64,000 nt of DNA from Candidatus Bipolaricaulota bacterium (GCA_025060395.1 JANXCC010000002.1:166234-230233), one strand, 5' to 3'. Shown: positions 25,167 through 33,357, counted from the stretch's first letter. The notes: generated from the letters alone by a model not told the origin. Numbers and translations: made by a program.

Positions 25167-25423
25167 GGCGGTGGGAGCTTCAAGGTCTTAGGGGGTATCT
25201 TCTTCATGCCCAGGCGTTCTTTGGCCATGCGCTCAACATTCTCTAAAGACCAGACTTGGATGACTTCAAGCTTGAGGCGATCGCGCTGAGCGAGCAAAGC
25301 ATCGCGCTCCAGGCGGCTCTCGATGACTTTGCTCGATAGATACGTGATCTGCCACTCTTGCCAGACATACCACAAGAGCAATCCAGCCACGGCGAGCGAC
25401 GCGAGAAAGACTCCCGATCTCAT
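25163..25423 (-). CDS. FtsL/DivIC-like septum protein
   Basis: 86 residues. A short N-terminus, one membrane segment ('GVFLASLAVAGLLLWYVW'), then a coiled coil ('VIESRLERDALLAQRDRLK') and the motif 'ENVERMAKERLGMKK' typical of FtsL-like divisome proteins. It would recruit FtsI to the septum. Its end overlaps the ftsI start by 4 nt. Gene order ftsL-ftsI is the usual dcw order. Confidence 0.82.
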   Translation of the reverse strand: MRSGVFLASLAVAGLLLWYVWQEWQITYLSSKVIESRLERDALLAQRDRLKLEVIQVWSLENVERMAKERLGMKKIPPKTLKLPPP

Positions 25424-25432
25424 ACCAGGGTT

Positions 25433-25461
25433 AGCGTACTAGGGTGCGAGTGCTCCCTCAA
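25433..25461 (-). promoter_or_regulatory. possible promoter of ftsL-ftsI
   Basis: Minus strand TTGAGG (25456-25461), 17 bp, TACGCT (25433-25438), 9 nt before the ftsL ATG. Confidence 0.4.
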
Positions 25462-25488
25462 GGACGGGGGTTATCTTGAGGCGGGGAA

Positions 25489-26121
25489 TTATGCCCGCCC
25501 CCGTTGAGAGACTATTTGCAAGATCATTAGGCGCTTGGCCTGAGCTTGGGCAGAGAGCCGCTCGCGCGCTTGGCTGTATTTGCTTCGGAAGGCCTCGTCA
25601 GCAAGAGCAGAGAGATTCATAGCGACGTTCAGGAGCGCGGCCTGGAGCGCCCCTTCGGCCAAACACGCGGCCGTGCCCCCGTCGCTCAGGGCGTTCTTGT
25701 TCCCCTTGGTCACGACGATCTCTGCCAACTCGAGGACGCGAAAGCAACGCAGTGCCGTCTGATAGGGCACTTCTGTGGCTTGTTGGAGTGCGACTTGGAT
25801 GGCCTTCTCTCGCTCAACACGGTCTACTTCGTTCTCCTTGGGCAGTTGATATGCGGCCATCACAGCATCGAACGCTGCGCTATCACGATCAGCATAGTCT
25901 ATCAGCTCGTCCCGAAGCGTGAGCGCTTCCGAGAGCACGCTGCGCATTTCGTGTTCGACAGATTGATATGCTTTCTTCCCGAGGGTCAGCCCCGCGACCA
26001 TCGCAACCAAGGAGGCCGAGATGCTGCCCACGAGAGCTGCTGCGCTGCCCCCTCCTGGCGTAGGCGTTGCTGCTGAGAGCTTGGTTAAAAAGCTGAAGAC
26101 GTTCTCATCGCGGGTGGCCAT
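25489..26121 (-). CDS. fchA: cyclodeaminase/methenyl-THF cyclohydrolase family protein (FchA-like)
   Basis: 210 residues, all helical. The signature 'ATPTPGGGSAAALVGSISASLVAMVAGL' (first part diagnostic) and 'DRDSAAFDAVMAAYQLPK' and 'GNKNALSDGGTAACLAEGA' match the cyclodeaminase domain. Stand-alone proteins of this size act as formimido-THF cyclodeaminase or as the methenyl-tetrahydrofolate cyclohydrolase FchA of one-carbon and acetyl-CoA pathways. No folate partner gene is nearby to decide. It is 3 nt downstream of the Nmd3-like gene. Confidence 0.88.
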   Translation of the reverse strand: MATRDENVFSFLTKLSAATPTPGGGSAAALVGSISASLVAMVAGLTLGKKAYQSVEHEMRSVLSEALTLRDELIDYADRDSAAFDAVMAAYQLPKENEVDRVEREKAIQVALQQATEVPYQTALRCFRVLELAEIVVTKGNKNALSDGGTAACLAEGALQAALLNVAMNLSALADEAFRSKYSQARERLSAQAQAKRLMILQIVSQRGRA

Positions 26122-26124
26122 AGC

Positions 26125-26622
26125 CTAGGGAGATTTAGGGCGGTCATCGCGGTGCCAGTAGACGCGGGCGAACTGATCCCCCTCAGAGTATTTGATATCG
26201 AGGGTGCCTTTGTGGGCTTGATAGATTGCTTCGCCGATACGCCGCGCAAGATGCACATCAGTCGTGGCGATTTCTAGTCCCTGGCCATTGGGCTTGATCC
26301 ACATGATGCGTTGGAGTGGGCGATGTTCGCGCGCCAATCTCTCTTGGTTTTTCGCAGTGTTGAGGATCTCATCACGATGGGTTTGCAGATACGAGCCGTC
26401 AAGATAGACGACGCCGCCGGGGTTGCGATCTTGGATGCGTCTGCACGCAGGGCAGAGCTCGCGATTGGCCCCCGCGGGCACGGTGTGGCTATTGGTCCAG
26501 TGCCCTTTATGATAGACGAGGCCGCAGCCTGAGCAAACCGTTGGCTCGGGGTACTTGCGCAGCTCATAGTAAGGGCTCCCTGTGTCTTGGGCGAGGATCT
26601 CGCGGCGGGTTGTCTTTCTCAT
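26125..26622 (-). CDS. BCAM0308/Nmd3-like zinc-binding protein
   Basis: 165 residues. Two Cys pairs form a zinc ribbon: 'TVCSGCGLVYHKGHW' and 'ELCPACRRIQDRNPGGVVYL'. The C-terminal half ('GLEIATTDVHLARRIGEAIYQAHKGTLDIKY'; the middle is diagnostic) is the alpha/beta domain seen in archaeal and eukaryotic Nmd3, a 60S export/ribosome factor. Small bacterial proteins of this family are uncharacterised; a ribosome or RNA role is an inference. It has SD GGAGGGTG and a clear promoter and leads a two-gene unit with fchA. Confidence 0.75.
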   Translation of the reverse strand: MRKTTRREILAQDTGSPYYELRKYPEPTVCSGCGLVYHKGHWTNSHTVPAGANRELCPACRRIQDRNPGGVVYLDGSYLQTHRDEILNTAKNQERLAREHRPLQRIMWIKPNGQGLEIATTDVHLARRIGEAIYQAHKGTLDIKYSEGDQFARVYWHRDDRPKSP

Positions 26623-26656
26623 ACTCTTGCATCACCCTCCTCGACGTGGCCCAATC

Positions 26657-26685
26657 ACTATACCCGTAGGGCAAGGACCTGTCAA
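26657..26685 (-). promoter_or_regulatory. promoter of the Nmd3-like gene and fchA
   Basis: Minus strand TTGACA (26680-26685), 17 bp, TATAGT (26657-26662). Confidence 0.75.
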
Positions 26686-26708
26686 ATATAGAGACTCGAA
26701 GCGGCATC

Positions 26709-26737
26709 TTGCGCAAGTACTGCTCGCGGTGTACAAT
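26709..26737 (+). promoter_or_regulatory. promoter of the winged-helix gene
   Basis: TTGCGC (26709-26714), 17 bp, TACAAT (26732-26737), then SD GGAGGTGGGAG. It may serve the whole following cobalamin cluster. Confidence 0.55.
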
Positions 26738-26754
26738 GGCGGCGGAGGTGGGAG

Positions 26755-27342
26755 ATGACATCCCACGCGGTCGCGCCCCTGCGCGAGCCCATCGCGTATC
26801 AGTTGCTTTATGAGCTTAGAGACGCTCCGTTAGGGCGACGCACGCTCGTGGAGCGAACGGGGCTGACGGAGAGCGTCGTGCGTACGGAGCTGGAGAAGCT
26901 CAAAGTTCATGAGCTCGTGTCATTCTCCAAGATGGGCACGGCGCTCACGACGCGCGGACGGCGGTTTCTTACCCTCAAACTGGGCTCGATAATCGATGTT
27001 CGCGATGTGCAGCTCCATGACTTGATGCTCGATAGACACGCGCGGGCGGCACACGTGCGCAGGGGCCGCGATCACTTTTCGGCGTGGCTCTATCGAGACA
27101 TTGCCGTGCGCCAGGGCGCGACTGCCACGCTCTTTTTGACTAAGCACCAGGGCGTGCTCTGCTTCGTCGACGAGCATGAGGCACTTGCGGTCAAGAACCC
27201 TCACGATAGCCTAATGCTCGCGGAGGTCTTCCCCAAGCTCCAAAACGGCGATCTCATCGTGATCGTCTTTGGGCCGACCAAGGGGATAGCCGCGAGGGGG
27301 CTGTGGGCTGTCTTATGGGCTTTGGTATCGAGAAAATCATAA
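26755..27342 (+). CDS. winged-helix DNA-binding protein, DUF4443-like
   Basis: 195 residues. Residues 10-80 form a winged helix ('PIAYQLLYELRDAPLGRRTLVERTGLTESVVRTELEKLK', read as helix-turn-helix). The C-terminal half is an alpha/beta domain ('ATLFLTKHQGVLCFVDEHEALAVKNP') that may sense a ligand; proteins of this build are commoner in archaea. It ends 23 nt before the SBP gene of the cobalamin cluster and reads the same way, so it is a candidate local regulator. This is by position only. No operator repeat was recognised. Confidence 0.55.
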   Translation: MTSHAVAPLREPIAYQLLYELRDAPLGRRTLVERTGLTESVVRTELEKLKVHELVSFSKMGTALTTRGRRFLTLKLGSIIDVRDVQLHDLMLDRHARAAHVRRGRDHFSAWLYRDIAVRQGATATLFLTKHQGVLCFVDEHEALAVKNPHDSLMLAEVFPKLQNGDLIVIVFGPTKGIAARGLWAVLWALVSRKS

Positions 27343-27365
27343 AGACATCCTAAAGGAGGAGACGC

Positions 27366-28256
27366 ATGCGCTGGACAGGGTGGAAGCTCTTCGGGCTGAT
27401 AGCGCTCTTGCTTGTTGGGCTGGTCGTGCCGTCGTGGGCGGACTATCCCGTCAAGGTGACGGACGACCGCGGAAAGACGATCATAATCCCCAAGCGTCCT
27501 GAGCGCATCGTTGTGGCGGGGACGCCGCTCTATACGGAGATTCTGATCGACTTGGGTGCGCTCTCTCGCATCGTGGGTGTGGCGGAATCGCCAGATAACC
27601 CCAAAGAAGTGGCGAACGTTCCGCGTGTCGGCCCGACCTTCAATCCCAACGTCGAAGCGATTATCGCGTTGAAACCCGACGTCGTCTTCGGCGCCATCGG
27701 CGCAGTGCGCGAGACGCTCGAGCGTGCCGGCTTGATCGTCGTCTCGCTGGGCAAGGTTGGCAGCGGTGCTATCGACAGCGTCACAGAGATCTTTAGGACG
27801 ATCCGCTCGGTCAATCTCGTCATCGAGGGGAATGTGAAGCTTGCCGATGTGCTCATTGGCAGGATCGCTGAAGATATTGTCGTTACAGAAGGGACGGTGC
27901 TGGATCGCTTCAAGCCAACGGTAGCTATTCTCTATCCGTCGGGGGACCAGCCGCCGTTTGCTGCTGGGCGCGGTACTCCAGAGAACGAGATCGTCTTGCG
28001 CGCTGGGGGCATCAACGTCTTCCCTGACATTGTTGACTATAAACAAGTGAGCTTTGAGGAGATCGTCAAGCGCGATCCCAGCGTGATCTTTACGGATCCT
28101 TTCCTAGTGCCGCTCATCACTCAGAATCGCTTCTTGCAAGAGGTCAAAGCTGTGCGCGAGAAGCGCGTCTACGGGATCAAAGCGTCGCAGTGGGTCAGCT
28201 CGCGCATTGCGCAAACGATTAAGACCGTCGCTGACTTGTTGCATCCAGGTCGTTAG
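27366..28256 (+). CDS. btuF: ABC transporter solute-binding protein, BtuF/FepB type (predicted cobalamin)
   Basis: 296 residues. Signal peptide at 1-25 ('LFGLIALLLVGLVVPSWA'). 'PVKVTDDRGKTIIIPKRPERIVVAG' and 'NVEAIIALKPDVVFG' are typical of the class III binding proteins for B12, haem and siderophores. SD AAGGAGGA precedes the start. It is followed by a FecCD/BtuC permease and a BtuD ATPase. Cobalamin is inferred from the cob(I)alamin adenosyltransferase at the end of the cluster; iron chelates cannot be excluded. Confidence 0.85.
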   Translation: MRWTGWKLFGLIALLLVGLVVPSWADYPVKVTDDRGKTIIIPKRPERIVVAGTPLYTEILIDLGALSRIVGVAESPDNPKEVANVPRVGPTFNPNVEAIIALKPDVVFGAIGAVRETLERAGLIVVSLGKVGSGAIDSVTEIFRTIRSVNLVIEGNVKLADVLIGRIAEDIVVTEGTVLDRFKPTVAILYPSGDQPPFAAGRGTPENEIVLRAGGINVFPDIVDYKQVSFEEIVKRDPSVIFTDPFLVPLITQNRFLQEVKAVREKRVYGIKASQWVSSRIAQTIKTVADLLHPGR

Positions 28257-28258
28257 AA

Positions 28259-28297
28259 ACCCTCATCCCAGCTTCCCGTAGGTCGCTACGGGAAGGA
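28259..28297. repeat. palindromic element R5 between btuF and btuC
   Basis: CCCTCATCCC followed by a perfect 10-bp hairpin CTTCCCGTAG-GTCG-CTACGGGAAG. The core TAGGTCGCTA recurs in the copy at 47432. It lies 2 nt after the btuF stop and could modulate the ratio of binding protein to permease mRNA. Confidence 0.6.
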
Positions 28298-28315
28298 GCC
28301 GGACAACGACACGTC

Positions 28316-29305
28316 ATGAAGCGCTGGAAGGGCGTGCTGGCTCTCAGTAGCTTAAGTGCTTTGCTTATGGGAGCTCTAGCGTTGGGTATAGCCCTGGGGG
28401 CTGTGCCTGTCTCCCCCTTGGATAAAGATCCGACGAATCGCTTGATTCTCCTACATATTCGGCTCCCCAGGGTACTGCTTGCTGCCCTTGTAGGCGGCGC
28501 TTTGGGGCTCTGCGGGGCTGTCATGCAAGGGCTGTTTCGCAACCCCCTCGCTGACCCATATCTGTTGGGGATCGCCAGCGGGGCGACAGCTGGAGCGGCG
28601 CTCGTCATCGCGCTCCATCTTGAAGTCTATTATTGGGGGTTTGTGCCCCTGGGGGCGTTTCTCGGCGGCGTGCTCGCCGTCACTATCGTCTATCGCGTGG
28701 CGCAGACGCGTTGGGCCCGACTTGACAATTACGCGCTCATTCTCTCAGGCGTTGCACTCGCAGCGCTCTTCTCAGCCGTGACGAGCTTTCTGCTCTTTTA
28801 CGCCGGAGCCGCTCACGATGCTCGACGCGTGATCTTTTGGATCTTGGGGGGGCTGGGCGGTGCTCAATGGCTCTATGTCCTAGGGGTGCTGGGGACGTTG
28901 CTGATTGTCGGAGCAACGCTTGTGCTCTTCGCGCGGGAGCTCAATGCGCTGGCGCTTGGCGAAGAGATGGCAGCGCACTTGGGCATCGAGCCGCGACACC
29001 TGAGAAAGATTTTATTGTTCGCGGTAACGCTGCTGACAGCTGTTGCTGTAGCTGTCTCGGGGACGATCGGGTTTGTGGGGTTAATCGTGCCCCATATATT
29101 GAGACTGATCGTGGGACCAGATCATCGAGTCTTGTTGCCGGCCTCCGCGCTGGGAGGGGCAGTGTTGTTGACGCTCTGTGACGCGGTTGCGCGAACGGTG
29201 CTCGCCCCGGCGGAGCTGCCCATCGGAATTATCACAGCACTGCTTGGCGCGCCGTTCTTTCTGTTTTTGCTGCGTCGGCGAGCGCAGCCTGGAGTGACGT
29301 TATGA
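28316..29305 (+). CDS. btuC: ABC transporter permease, FecCD/BtuC family
   Basis: 329 residues, about ten membrane segments. Motifs: 'RLILLHIRLPRVLLAALVGGALGLCGAVMQGLFRNPLADPYLLGIASGA' (start of TM2, only parts needed), 'IFWILGGLGGAQW', 'LALGEEMAAHLGIEP' (coupling helix region) and 'GTIGFVGLIVPHILRLIVGPDHR'. It forms the membrane pore as a homodimer. The stop overlaps the ATPase start by 4 nt. Confidence 0.93.
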   Translation: MKRWKGVLALSSLSALLMGALALGIALGAVPVSPLDKDPTNRLILLHIRLPRVLLAALVGGALGLCGAVMQGLFRNPLADPYLLGIASGATAGAALVIALHLEVYYWGFVPLGAFLGGVLAVTIVYRVAQTRWARLDNYALILSGVALAALFSAVTSFLLFYAGAAHDARRVIFWILGGLGGAQWLYVLGVLGTLLIVGATLVLFARELNALALGEEMAAHLGIEPRHLRKILLFAVTLLTAVAVAVSGTIGFVGLIVPHILRLIVGPDHRVLLPASALGGAVLLTLCDAVARTVLAPAELPIGIITALLGAPFFLFLLRRRAQPGVTL

Positions 29306-30063
29306 TCCGTCTAGAGCACGTTCGCTTGGGCTATGACGGGCGCTTGGTGCTGCGCGATCTCGAGCTCGAGATCGCCTCAGGGGAGGTCTTTGGGCTTGTG
29401 GGGCCTAACGGTTCTGGCAAGACGACGCTCCTGCGCGCGATCTCGGGGCGGCTCTCTCCCCAGGCGGGCGCGATCTATCTGGACTGTCGTCGCCTGAGCG
29501 AGCTCTCTTCTCAAGAGATAGCACGGGAGCTGGCCATGCTCGAGCAGGAGATCTCGTGCTCTTTTGACTTCACCGTGAGAGAGATCGTCGAGTTGGGGCG
29601 GCTCCCCCATCGCGCGCGTTGGCAACGGCTCTCCCCTCAAGACCACGAGATCGTGACCCGTGCGCTTCGGCTCACGGATACCCTACAGTTTGCGGACAGA
29701 TCGATTGGGAGCTTAAGCAGCGGGGAGCGCCAACGCGTCTGGCTGGCGTTAGCGCTCGCTCAAGAGCCAAAGATCTTGCTGTTGGATGAGCCGACGGCTC
29801 ATCTCGATCTGCGCTATCAATTAGAGATCCTGGAGCTGATCCGGCACCTAGCGGTTACCGAGGATCTCACGGTCGTGCTCTCGCTGCACGATCTCAATCT
29901 CGCGCTGCGCTTTGTGGATCGGCTGGCGTTGCTGAGCGAGGGGCACGTGATCGCTTGTGGAGACCCTGAAACGGTGCTCGTCCCTCACACCATCGAACGG
30001 GCCTATCGCGTGCGAGTACGGCGTCTAGAAGGGGATTGGCTCATTCCTGAAGGGGTTGCGTGA
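29302..30063 (+). CDS. btuD: ABC transporter ATP-binding protein, BtuD/FecE family
   Basis: 253 residues. Walker A 'GLVGPNGSGKTTLLRAIS', Q-loop in 'LAMLEQEISCSFDFTVREIV', ABC signature 'SIGSLSSGERQRVWLALAL', Walker B 'ILLLDEPTAHLDLRYQ' and switch His in 'VVLSLHDLNLAL'. It powers the BtuC-type permease. ATGA overlap with btuC. Confidence 0.95.
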   Translation: MIRLEHVRLGYDGRLVLRDLELEIASGEVFGLVGPNGSGKTTLLRAISGRLSPQAGAIYLDCRRLSELSSQEIARELAMLEQEISCSFDFTVREIVELGRLPHRARWQRLSPQDHEIVTRALRLTDTLQFADRSIGSLSSGERQRVWLALALAQEPKILLLDEPTAHLDLRYQLEILELIRHLAVTEDLTVVLSLHDLNLALRFVDRLALLSEGHVIACGDPETVLVPHTIERAYRVRVRRLEGDWLIPEGVA

Positions 30064-30725
30064 TGATACAAGAGAAGATCGTGCTGCTGTGGAGTGGGGG
30101 CAAGGACAGTATGCTCGCGCTGATGCGCCTGCGCCAACGCTATGAGATCTATGGGCTGCTGACGACCTTCACCGAGGGGTATGATCGCGTCACGATGCAC
30201 GGCGTGCGCCGCGAGCTGCTCGAGACGCAAGTGGGGGCATTGGGAGAGCGCCTTCTGCCTGTGACAATCCGTCCTTGTTGTTCTAACGAAGAATACGACG
30301 CCCAGATGCGCACGATCCTGCTAGAGCTGAAGGGCCTTGGGATCACTAAGATCGCCAGCGGGGATATCTTTCTTGAAGACGTGCGGCGCTATCGTCAAGA
30401 GCGCCTGAACGAGCTGGGCTTTGAGCTGATCACGCCGTTGTGGGGGTGCGACTCACGCGCGCTGGTCGAAGAGTTTCTTGCGCTGGGCTTGCGGGCCATC
30501 ACGGTTTGTGTGAGCACGCGCTGGCTGGATGCGCGCTTTGTCGGACGAGAGCTGACGCGGGAATTCTGGCACGAGCTGCCCGCCACAGTAGACCCTTGCG
30601 GAGAGAACGGTGAGTTTCACAGCTTCGTCTACGATGGGCCACCCTTCCTCCAGCCGGTGCGCTTCTTCCAAGGGGAGAAGGTCCTCCGCGACGGACACTA
30701 CTACTGCGACCTGATACCCTCCTAA
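30063..30725 (+). CDS. PP-loop ATP pyrophosphatase of the Dph6/COG2102 family
   Basis: 220 residues (ATG 30063 or GTG 30060). The N-terminal PP-loop is 'VLLWSGGKDSMLALMRLR' and the C-terminal family motif is 'VDPCGENGEFHSFVYDGP'. Eukaryotic and archaeal members amidate diphthine on EF-2, a modification bacteria lack, so the substrate here must differ. The gene overlaps the btuD stop and is followed by a second binding-protein gene and the corrinoid adenosyltransferase. An ATP-dependent amidation or activation of a corrinoid or corrinoid side chain is a reasonable but unproven guess. Confidence 0.75.
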   Translation: MIQEKIVLLWSGGKDSMLALMRLRQRYEIYGLLTTFTEGYDRVTMHGVRRELLETQVGALGERLLPVTIRPCCSNEEYDAQMRTILLELKGLGITKIASGDIFLEDVRRYRQERLNELGFELITPLWGCDSRALVEEFLALGLRAITVCVSTRWLDARFVGRELTREFWHELPATVDPCGENGEFHSFVYDGPPFLQPVRFFQGEKVLRDGHYYCDLIPS

Positions 30726-30740
30726 AGGAGATGATGCGCG

Positions 30741-31652
30741 ATGAAAATCGTCTCGCTGCTGCCCAGCGCTACCGAGATTGTCTATGAGCTGGGCTTGGGA
30801 GATCACTTAGTCGGGGTCTCGCACGACTGCGATTGGCCTCCTGAGGTCTCCGCCAAGCCGAAGCTCAGCCAGGCCGTCGTACACTCCGAGATGCCAAGCG
30901 CTGAGATCGACCGGATCGTGCGCGAGCGACTGCACAACGGGCTGAGCGTCTACCACATCGACGCTGAGCTGTTGCAGCGATTAGAGCCCGATCTGATCTT
31001 GACCCAAGAGCTGTGTGAGGTCTGCGCGCCGTCATTCGACGATGTGCGGCACGCTGTGAAGCTCTTGCACGGGCCGCCGCAGATCGTCTCACTAGAGCCG
31101 CACACTCTCGAAGATATCTTCGACAATATTCTCACCGTCGGCGAGGTCACCGGGCGCAGCGAGGTCGCGCGCAGAGTCGTAGGGCACTTGCGTCGTCGTC
31201 TTGAGCGCATTCGGGAGAAAACCAAGACAGTGCAGCACCGTCCCAGGGTCTGCTGTATTGAGTGGCTGGAACCGATCATGATCGGCGGGCACTGGGTGCC
31301 CCAGATGGTGGAGTACGCCGGCGGGGAGGATTGGCTTGGTGAGATCGGCTACCCGTCGCGCTACGCCGATTGGGAAGAGATCCTCACCTATAATCCAGAT
31401 ATTATCGTCCTGATGCCCTGCGGGTTTTCTATCGAGCGCACACTGCGCGAGCTCGATCTCCTCACCGAGCGTGACGGCTGGGAGGAACTGACGGCAGTGA
31501 AGGAGGGCCAAGTCTTTATAGTAGAAGCCTCGGCATATTTTAATCGTCCTGGCCCACGTATTGTGACGGGCTTGGAGATCTTAGCCGAGATCATTCATCC
31601 AGAGATCTTCTCTGGGCTAGCGCCACAAGAAGCTATGATGCGACTCTCCTGA
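30741..31652 (+). CDS. BtuF-like corrinoid-binding protein without signal peptide
   Basis: 303 residues. The fold is the same as BtuF ('KIVSLLPSATEIVYELGLGD' ... 'YNPDIIVLMPCGFSIERT') but the N-terminus begins directly with the first strand, so there is no export signal and it should stay in the cytoplasm. Family-specific Cys motifs 'QELCEVCAPSF' and 'RVCCIEWLEPIMIGGHWVPQ' are present. SD AAGGAG lies 9 nt before the ATG. The neighbours (transporter, PP-loop enzyme, CobO) suggest it holds a corrinoid after uptake, perhaps as a chaperone for the adenosyltransferase. Mis-called signal peptide is unlikely, as no upstream in-frame hydrophobic stretch exists before the Dph6-like stop. Confidence 0.8.
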   Translation: MKIVSLLPSATEIVYELGLGDHLVGVSHDCDWPPEVSAKPKLSQAVVHSEMPSAEIDRIVRERLHNGLSVYHIDAELLQRLEPDLILTQELCEVCAPSFDDVRHAVKLLHGPPQIVSLEPHTLEDIFDNILTVGEVTGRSEVARRVVGHLRRRLERIREKTKTVQHRPRVCCIEWLEPIMIGGHWVPQMVEYAGGEDWLGEIGYPSRYADWEEILTYNPDIIVLMPCGFSIERTLRELDLLTERDGWEELTAVKEGQVFIVEASAYFNRPGPRIVTGLEILAEIIHPEIFSGLAPQEAMMRLS

Positions 31653-31661
31653 GGAGGAGCG

Positions 31662-32216
31662 ATGGAGCTTAAGAACGAGATGGGCTTAGTCCAAATGTGG
31701 TGGGGGAACGGTAAGGGCAAGACGACGGCTGCGCTGGGGATGGCGCTGCGTGCGCTGGGGCGGGGCTTCCGCGTGCACTTGATTCAGTTCTTGAAGGGCG
31801 GGATCGCGGGAGTCGAAGCCTTTGAAGAGTACGGCGAGTTGAAAGCGCTCAAGCGCTTTGAAAATTTTTCGTTTGAGCGCTACGGGATGCCCCAATGGCT
31901 CATTGGCAAGCCCACGGAAGGGCATATCGAAGCTGGGCGAAAGGCCCTGGAAGCGACGGCGCGGGCGCTCTCGTCGGGCAAATACGACATGGTCATCGTG
32001 GATGAGTGTCTCTACGCTGTTCAGATGGGCGTGATCTCGTCTGAGGATTTGATTCGGGTGATCAAGAGCAAGGCGCCGCATACAGAGTGCGTGCTGACAG
32101 GGAGCCACAAGAGACTCCCAGAGATCGAAGAGATCGCTGACTTAGTCACCGAGGTGCGCAAGATCAAGCACCCCTTCGATCGGGGGATCAAAGCGCGCCT
32201 AGGGATAGAATTTTAG
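31662..32216 (+). CDS. cobO: cob(I)alamin adenosyltransferase, CobA/CobO/BtuR type
   Basis: 184 residues. It transfers the adenosyl group of ATP to cob(I)alamin to give coenzyme B12. The atypical P-loop 'WWGNGKGKTTAALGMALRALG' (GNGKGKTT), 'VHLIQFLKGG', 'YDMVIVDECLYAVQMGVI' and 'ECVLTGSHKRLPEIEEIADLVTEVRKIKHPFDRGIKARLGIEF' (the DLVTE-KHPF part is diagnostic) are all present. GAGGAGGAG precedes the start. It ends the cobalamin cluster and is the best evidence for the ligand of the transporter upstream. No other B12 synthesis gene is here, so salvage is likely. Confidence 0.95.
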   Translation: MELKNEMGLVQMWWGNGKGKTTAALGMALRALGRGFRVHLIQFLKGGIAGVEAFEEYGELKALKRFENFSFERYGMPQWLIGKPTEGHIEAGRKALEATARALSSGKYDMVIVDECLYAVQMGVISSEDLIRVIKSKAPHTECVLTGSHKRLPEIEEIADLVTEVRKIKHPFDRGIKARLGIEF

Positions 32217-32260
32217 TGCGAGATTGGACGTCCCTTGGGCAGATCTGCTAAGATACAACT

Positions 32261-32758
32261 ATGACGAAGGCGCTTTACCCCGGCAGCTTCGATCCCATTA
32301 CGTATGGGCATATCGACATCATCCGAAGGGCCAAAAAGATCTTCGATGAACTTATCGTCGCGGTGATGCGGAACCCCACAAAACCTATGCTCTTCACCCT
32401 CGAAGAGCGCCATCGCTTGGTGATTGAAGCCCTCCGTGAAGTCGGTCTCAACAACGATATCATCGTCATCGCCCACGATGGGCTCCTGGTACACTTAGCG
32501 CGTCAACTTGGCGTCCACGCTGTTGTGCGCGGCTTACGGGCGAGCACCGACTTCGAGTACGAGTTTCAGCTGTCTCTGACAAACCGCGACTTGGACCCGG
32601 AGTTTGAAAGCGTCTATCTGATGACCAGCCGAGAGTTTTCGTTTCTGAGCTCAAGCATCGTCCGTCAAGTCAAGAGCTACGGCGGTGACGTCTCGCGCTT
32701 CGTTCCCAGGTGCGTTGAGCGTGCCCTCGAAGAGAAGCTCTCTAAAAGCGCGCGCTAA
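32261..32758 (+). CDS. coaD: phosphopantetheine adenylyltransferase
   Basis: 165 residues. It makes dephospho-CoA from 4'-phosphopantetheine and ATP. Nucleotidyltransferase motif 'YPGSFDPITYGHIDIIRRA' (T-x-G-H), 'VRGLRASTDFEYEFQLSLTN' and the second ATP motif region 'FLSSSIVRQVKSYGG'. TAAGAT lies 6 nt before the ATG (weak TTGGAC 19 bp upstream), and there is no SD, so it is probably leaderless. It overlaps the convergent membrane-protein gene by 17 nt. Confidence 0.96.
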   Translation: MTKALYPGSFDPITYGHIDIIRRAKKIFDELIVAVMRNPTKPMLFTLEERHRLVIEALREVGLNNDIIVIAHDGLLVHLARQLGVHAVVRGLRASTDFEYEFQLSLTNRDLDPEFESVYLMTSREFSFLSSSIVRQVKSYGGDVSRFVPRCVERALEEKLSKSAR

Positions 32759-33284
32759 AGAGCGGCAGTTGCCAGTGAAACCCTAAGGTGCCAAAGAGCG
32801 CGGCATAGAGAATAGGCAGGGAAACTCGCGTCACTGTGTAGATAGCCGTAATGTTGAGATCCCAGCCAAAGGTGTCCACCAACAGTTCGGAGACCTTCAC
32901 CATGCCCGCAGCATGGAGCCAGCCCGACCATGAGCCGACCATAGCATACAGATAGATGAAGAACCAATCGAGGGGGTCACTGACGACGCCGCGCCAAAAA
33001 CCGTCAGCAATAATCCCAACGCTCGCCCCCAGAGGAAGCGTCAGCGTATACACGACGATTTGCATCGCAGCAAATCCTAAGCCATGGCACAGATTAGGAT
33101 CCGGAGCCTCACGACAGAGCGTCGTCACATACATGAGTTCGACCGTAGGCCCCCCAAGAAATCCCCCAAGCAGCCCAAACACAAATTGCTCCATGAAGAA
33201 ATCACTTGACTTAGGCTGCCCATAGGCTGGACTCCAGAGAGCCACCAGCCCTATGCACAACACGCCTATGAGCCATCTCTTCAT
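32742..33284 (-). CDS. exported/membrane protein of unknown function
   Basis: 180 residues from ATG 33284; the track start is a TTG three codons earlier. A signal peptide or first membrane segment ('WLIGVLCIGLVALWSPAYG') is followed by three or four hydrophobic segments rich in Gly ('FVFGLLGGFLGGPTVEL', 'MQIVVYTLTLPLGASVGIIA', 'VTRVSLPILYAALFGTLGF'). Two Cys ('TLCREAPDPNLCHG') could pair outside the cell. I recognise no family. TATATT lies 7 nt upstream of the ATG. The 3' end overlaps coaD. Confidence 0.65.
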   Translation of the reverse strand: MKRWLIGVLCIGLVALWSPAYGQPKSSDFFMEQFVFGLLGGFLGGPTVELMYVTTLCREAPDPNLCHGLGFAAMQIVVYTLTLPLGASVGIIADGFWRGVVSDPLDWFFIYLYAMVGSWSGWLHAAGMVKVSELLVDTFGWDLNITAIYTVTRVSLPILYAALFGTLGFHWQLPLFSARF

Positions 33285-33320
33285 GATAAACAATATAGTT
33301 GTACTATGAAGTATTAGGGC

Positions 33321-33349
33321 TTGTCAAATCCGTGACACCGCGCTATACT
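33321..33349 (+). promoter_or_regulatory. promoter of the small zincin gene (leaderless)
   Basis: TTGTCA (33321-33326), 17 bp, TATACT (33344-33349), 8 nt before the ATG; no SD. Confidence 0.7.
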
Positions 33350-33357
33350 GCTCAAGT

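Noticed and set aside
27343-27365. Cobalamin riboswitch before the btuF gene or upstream of the winged-helix gene
   Set aside because: The gap is too short, and no B12-box-like conserved block was seen in 26623-26754 either.
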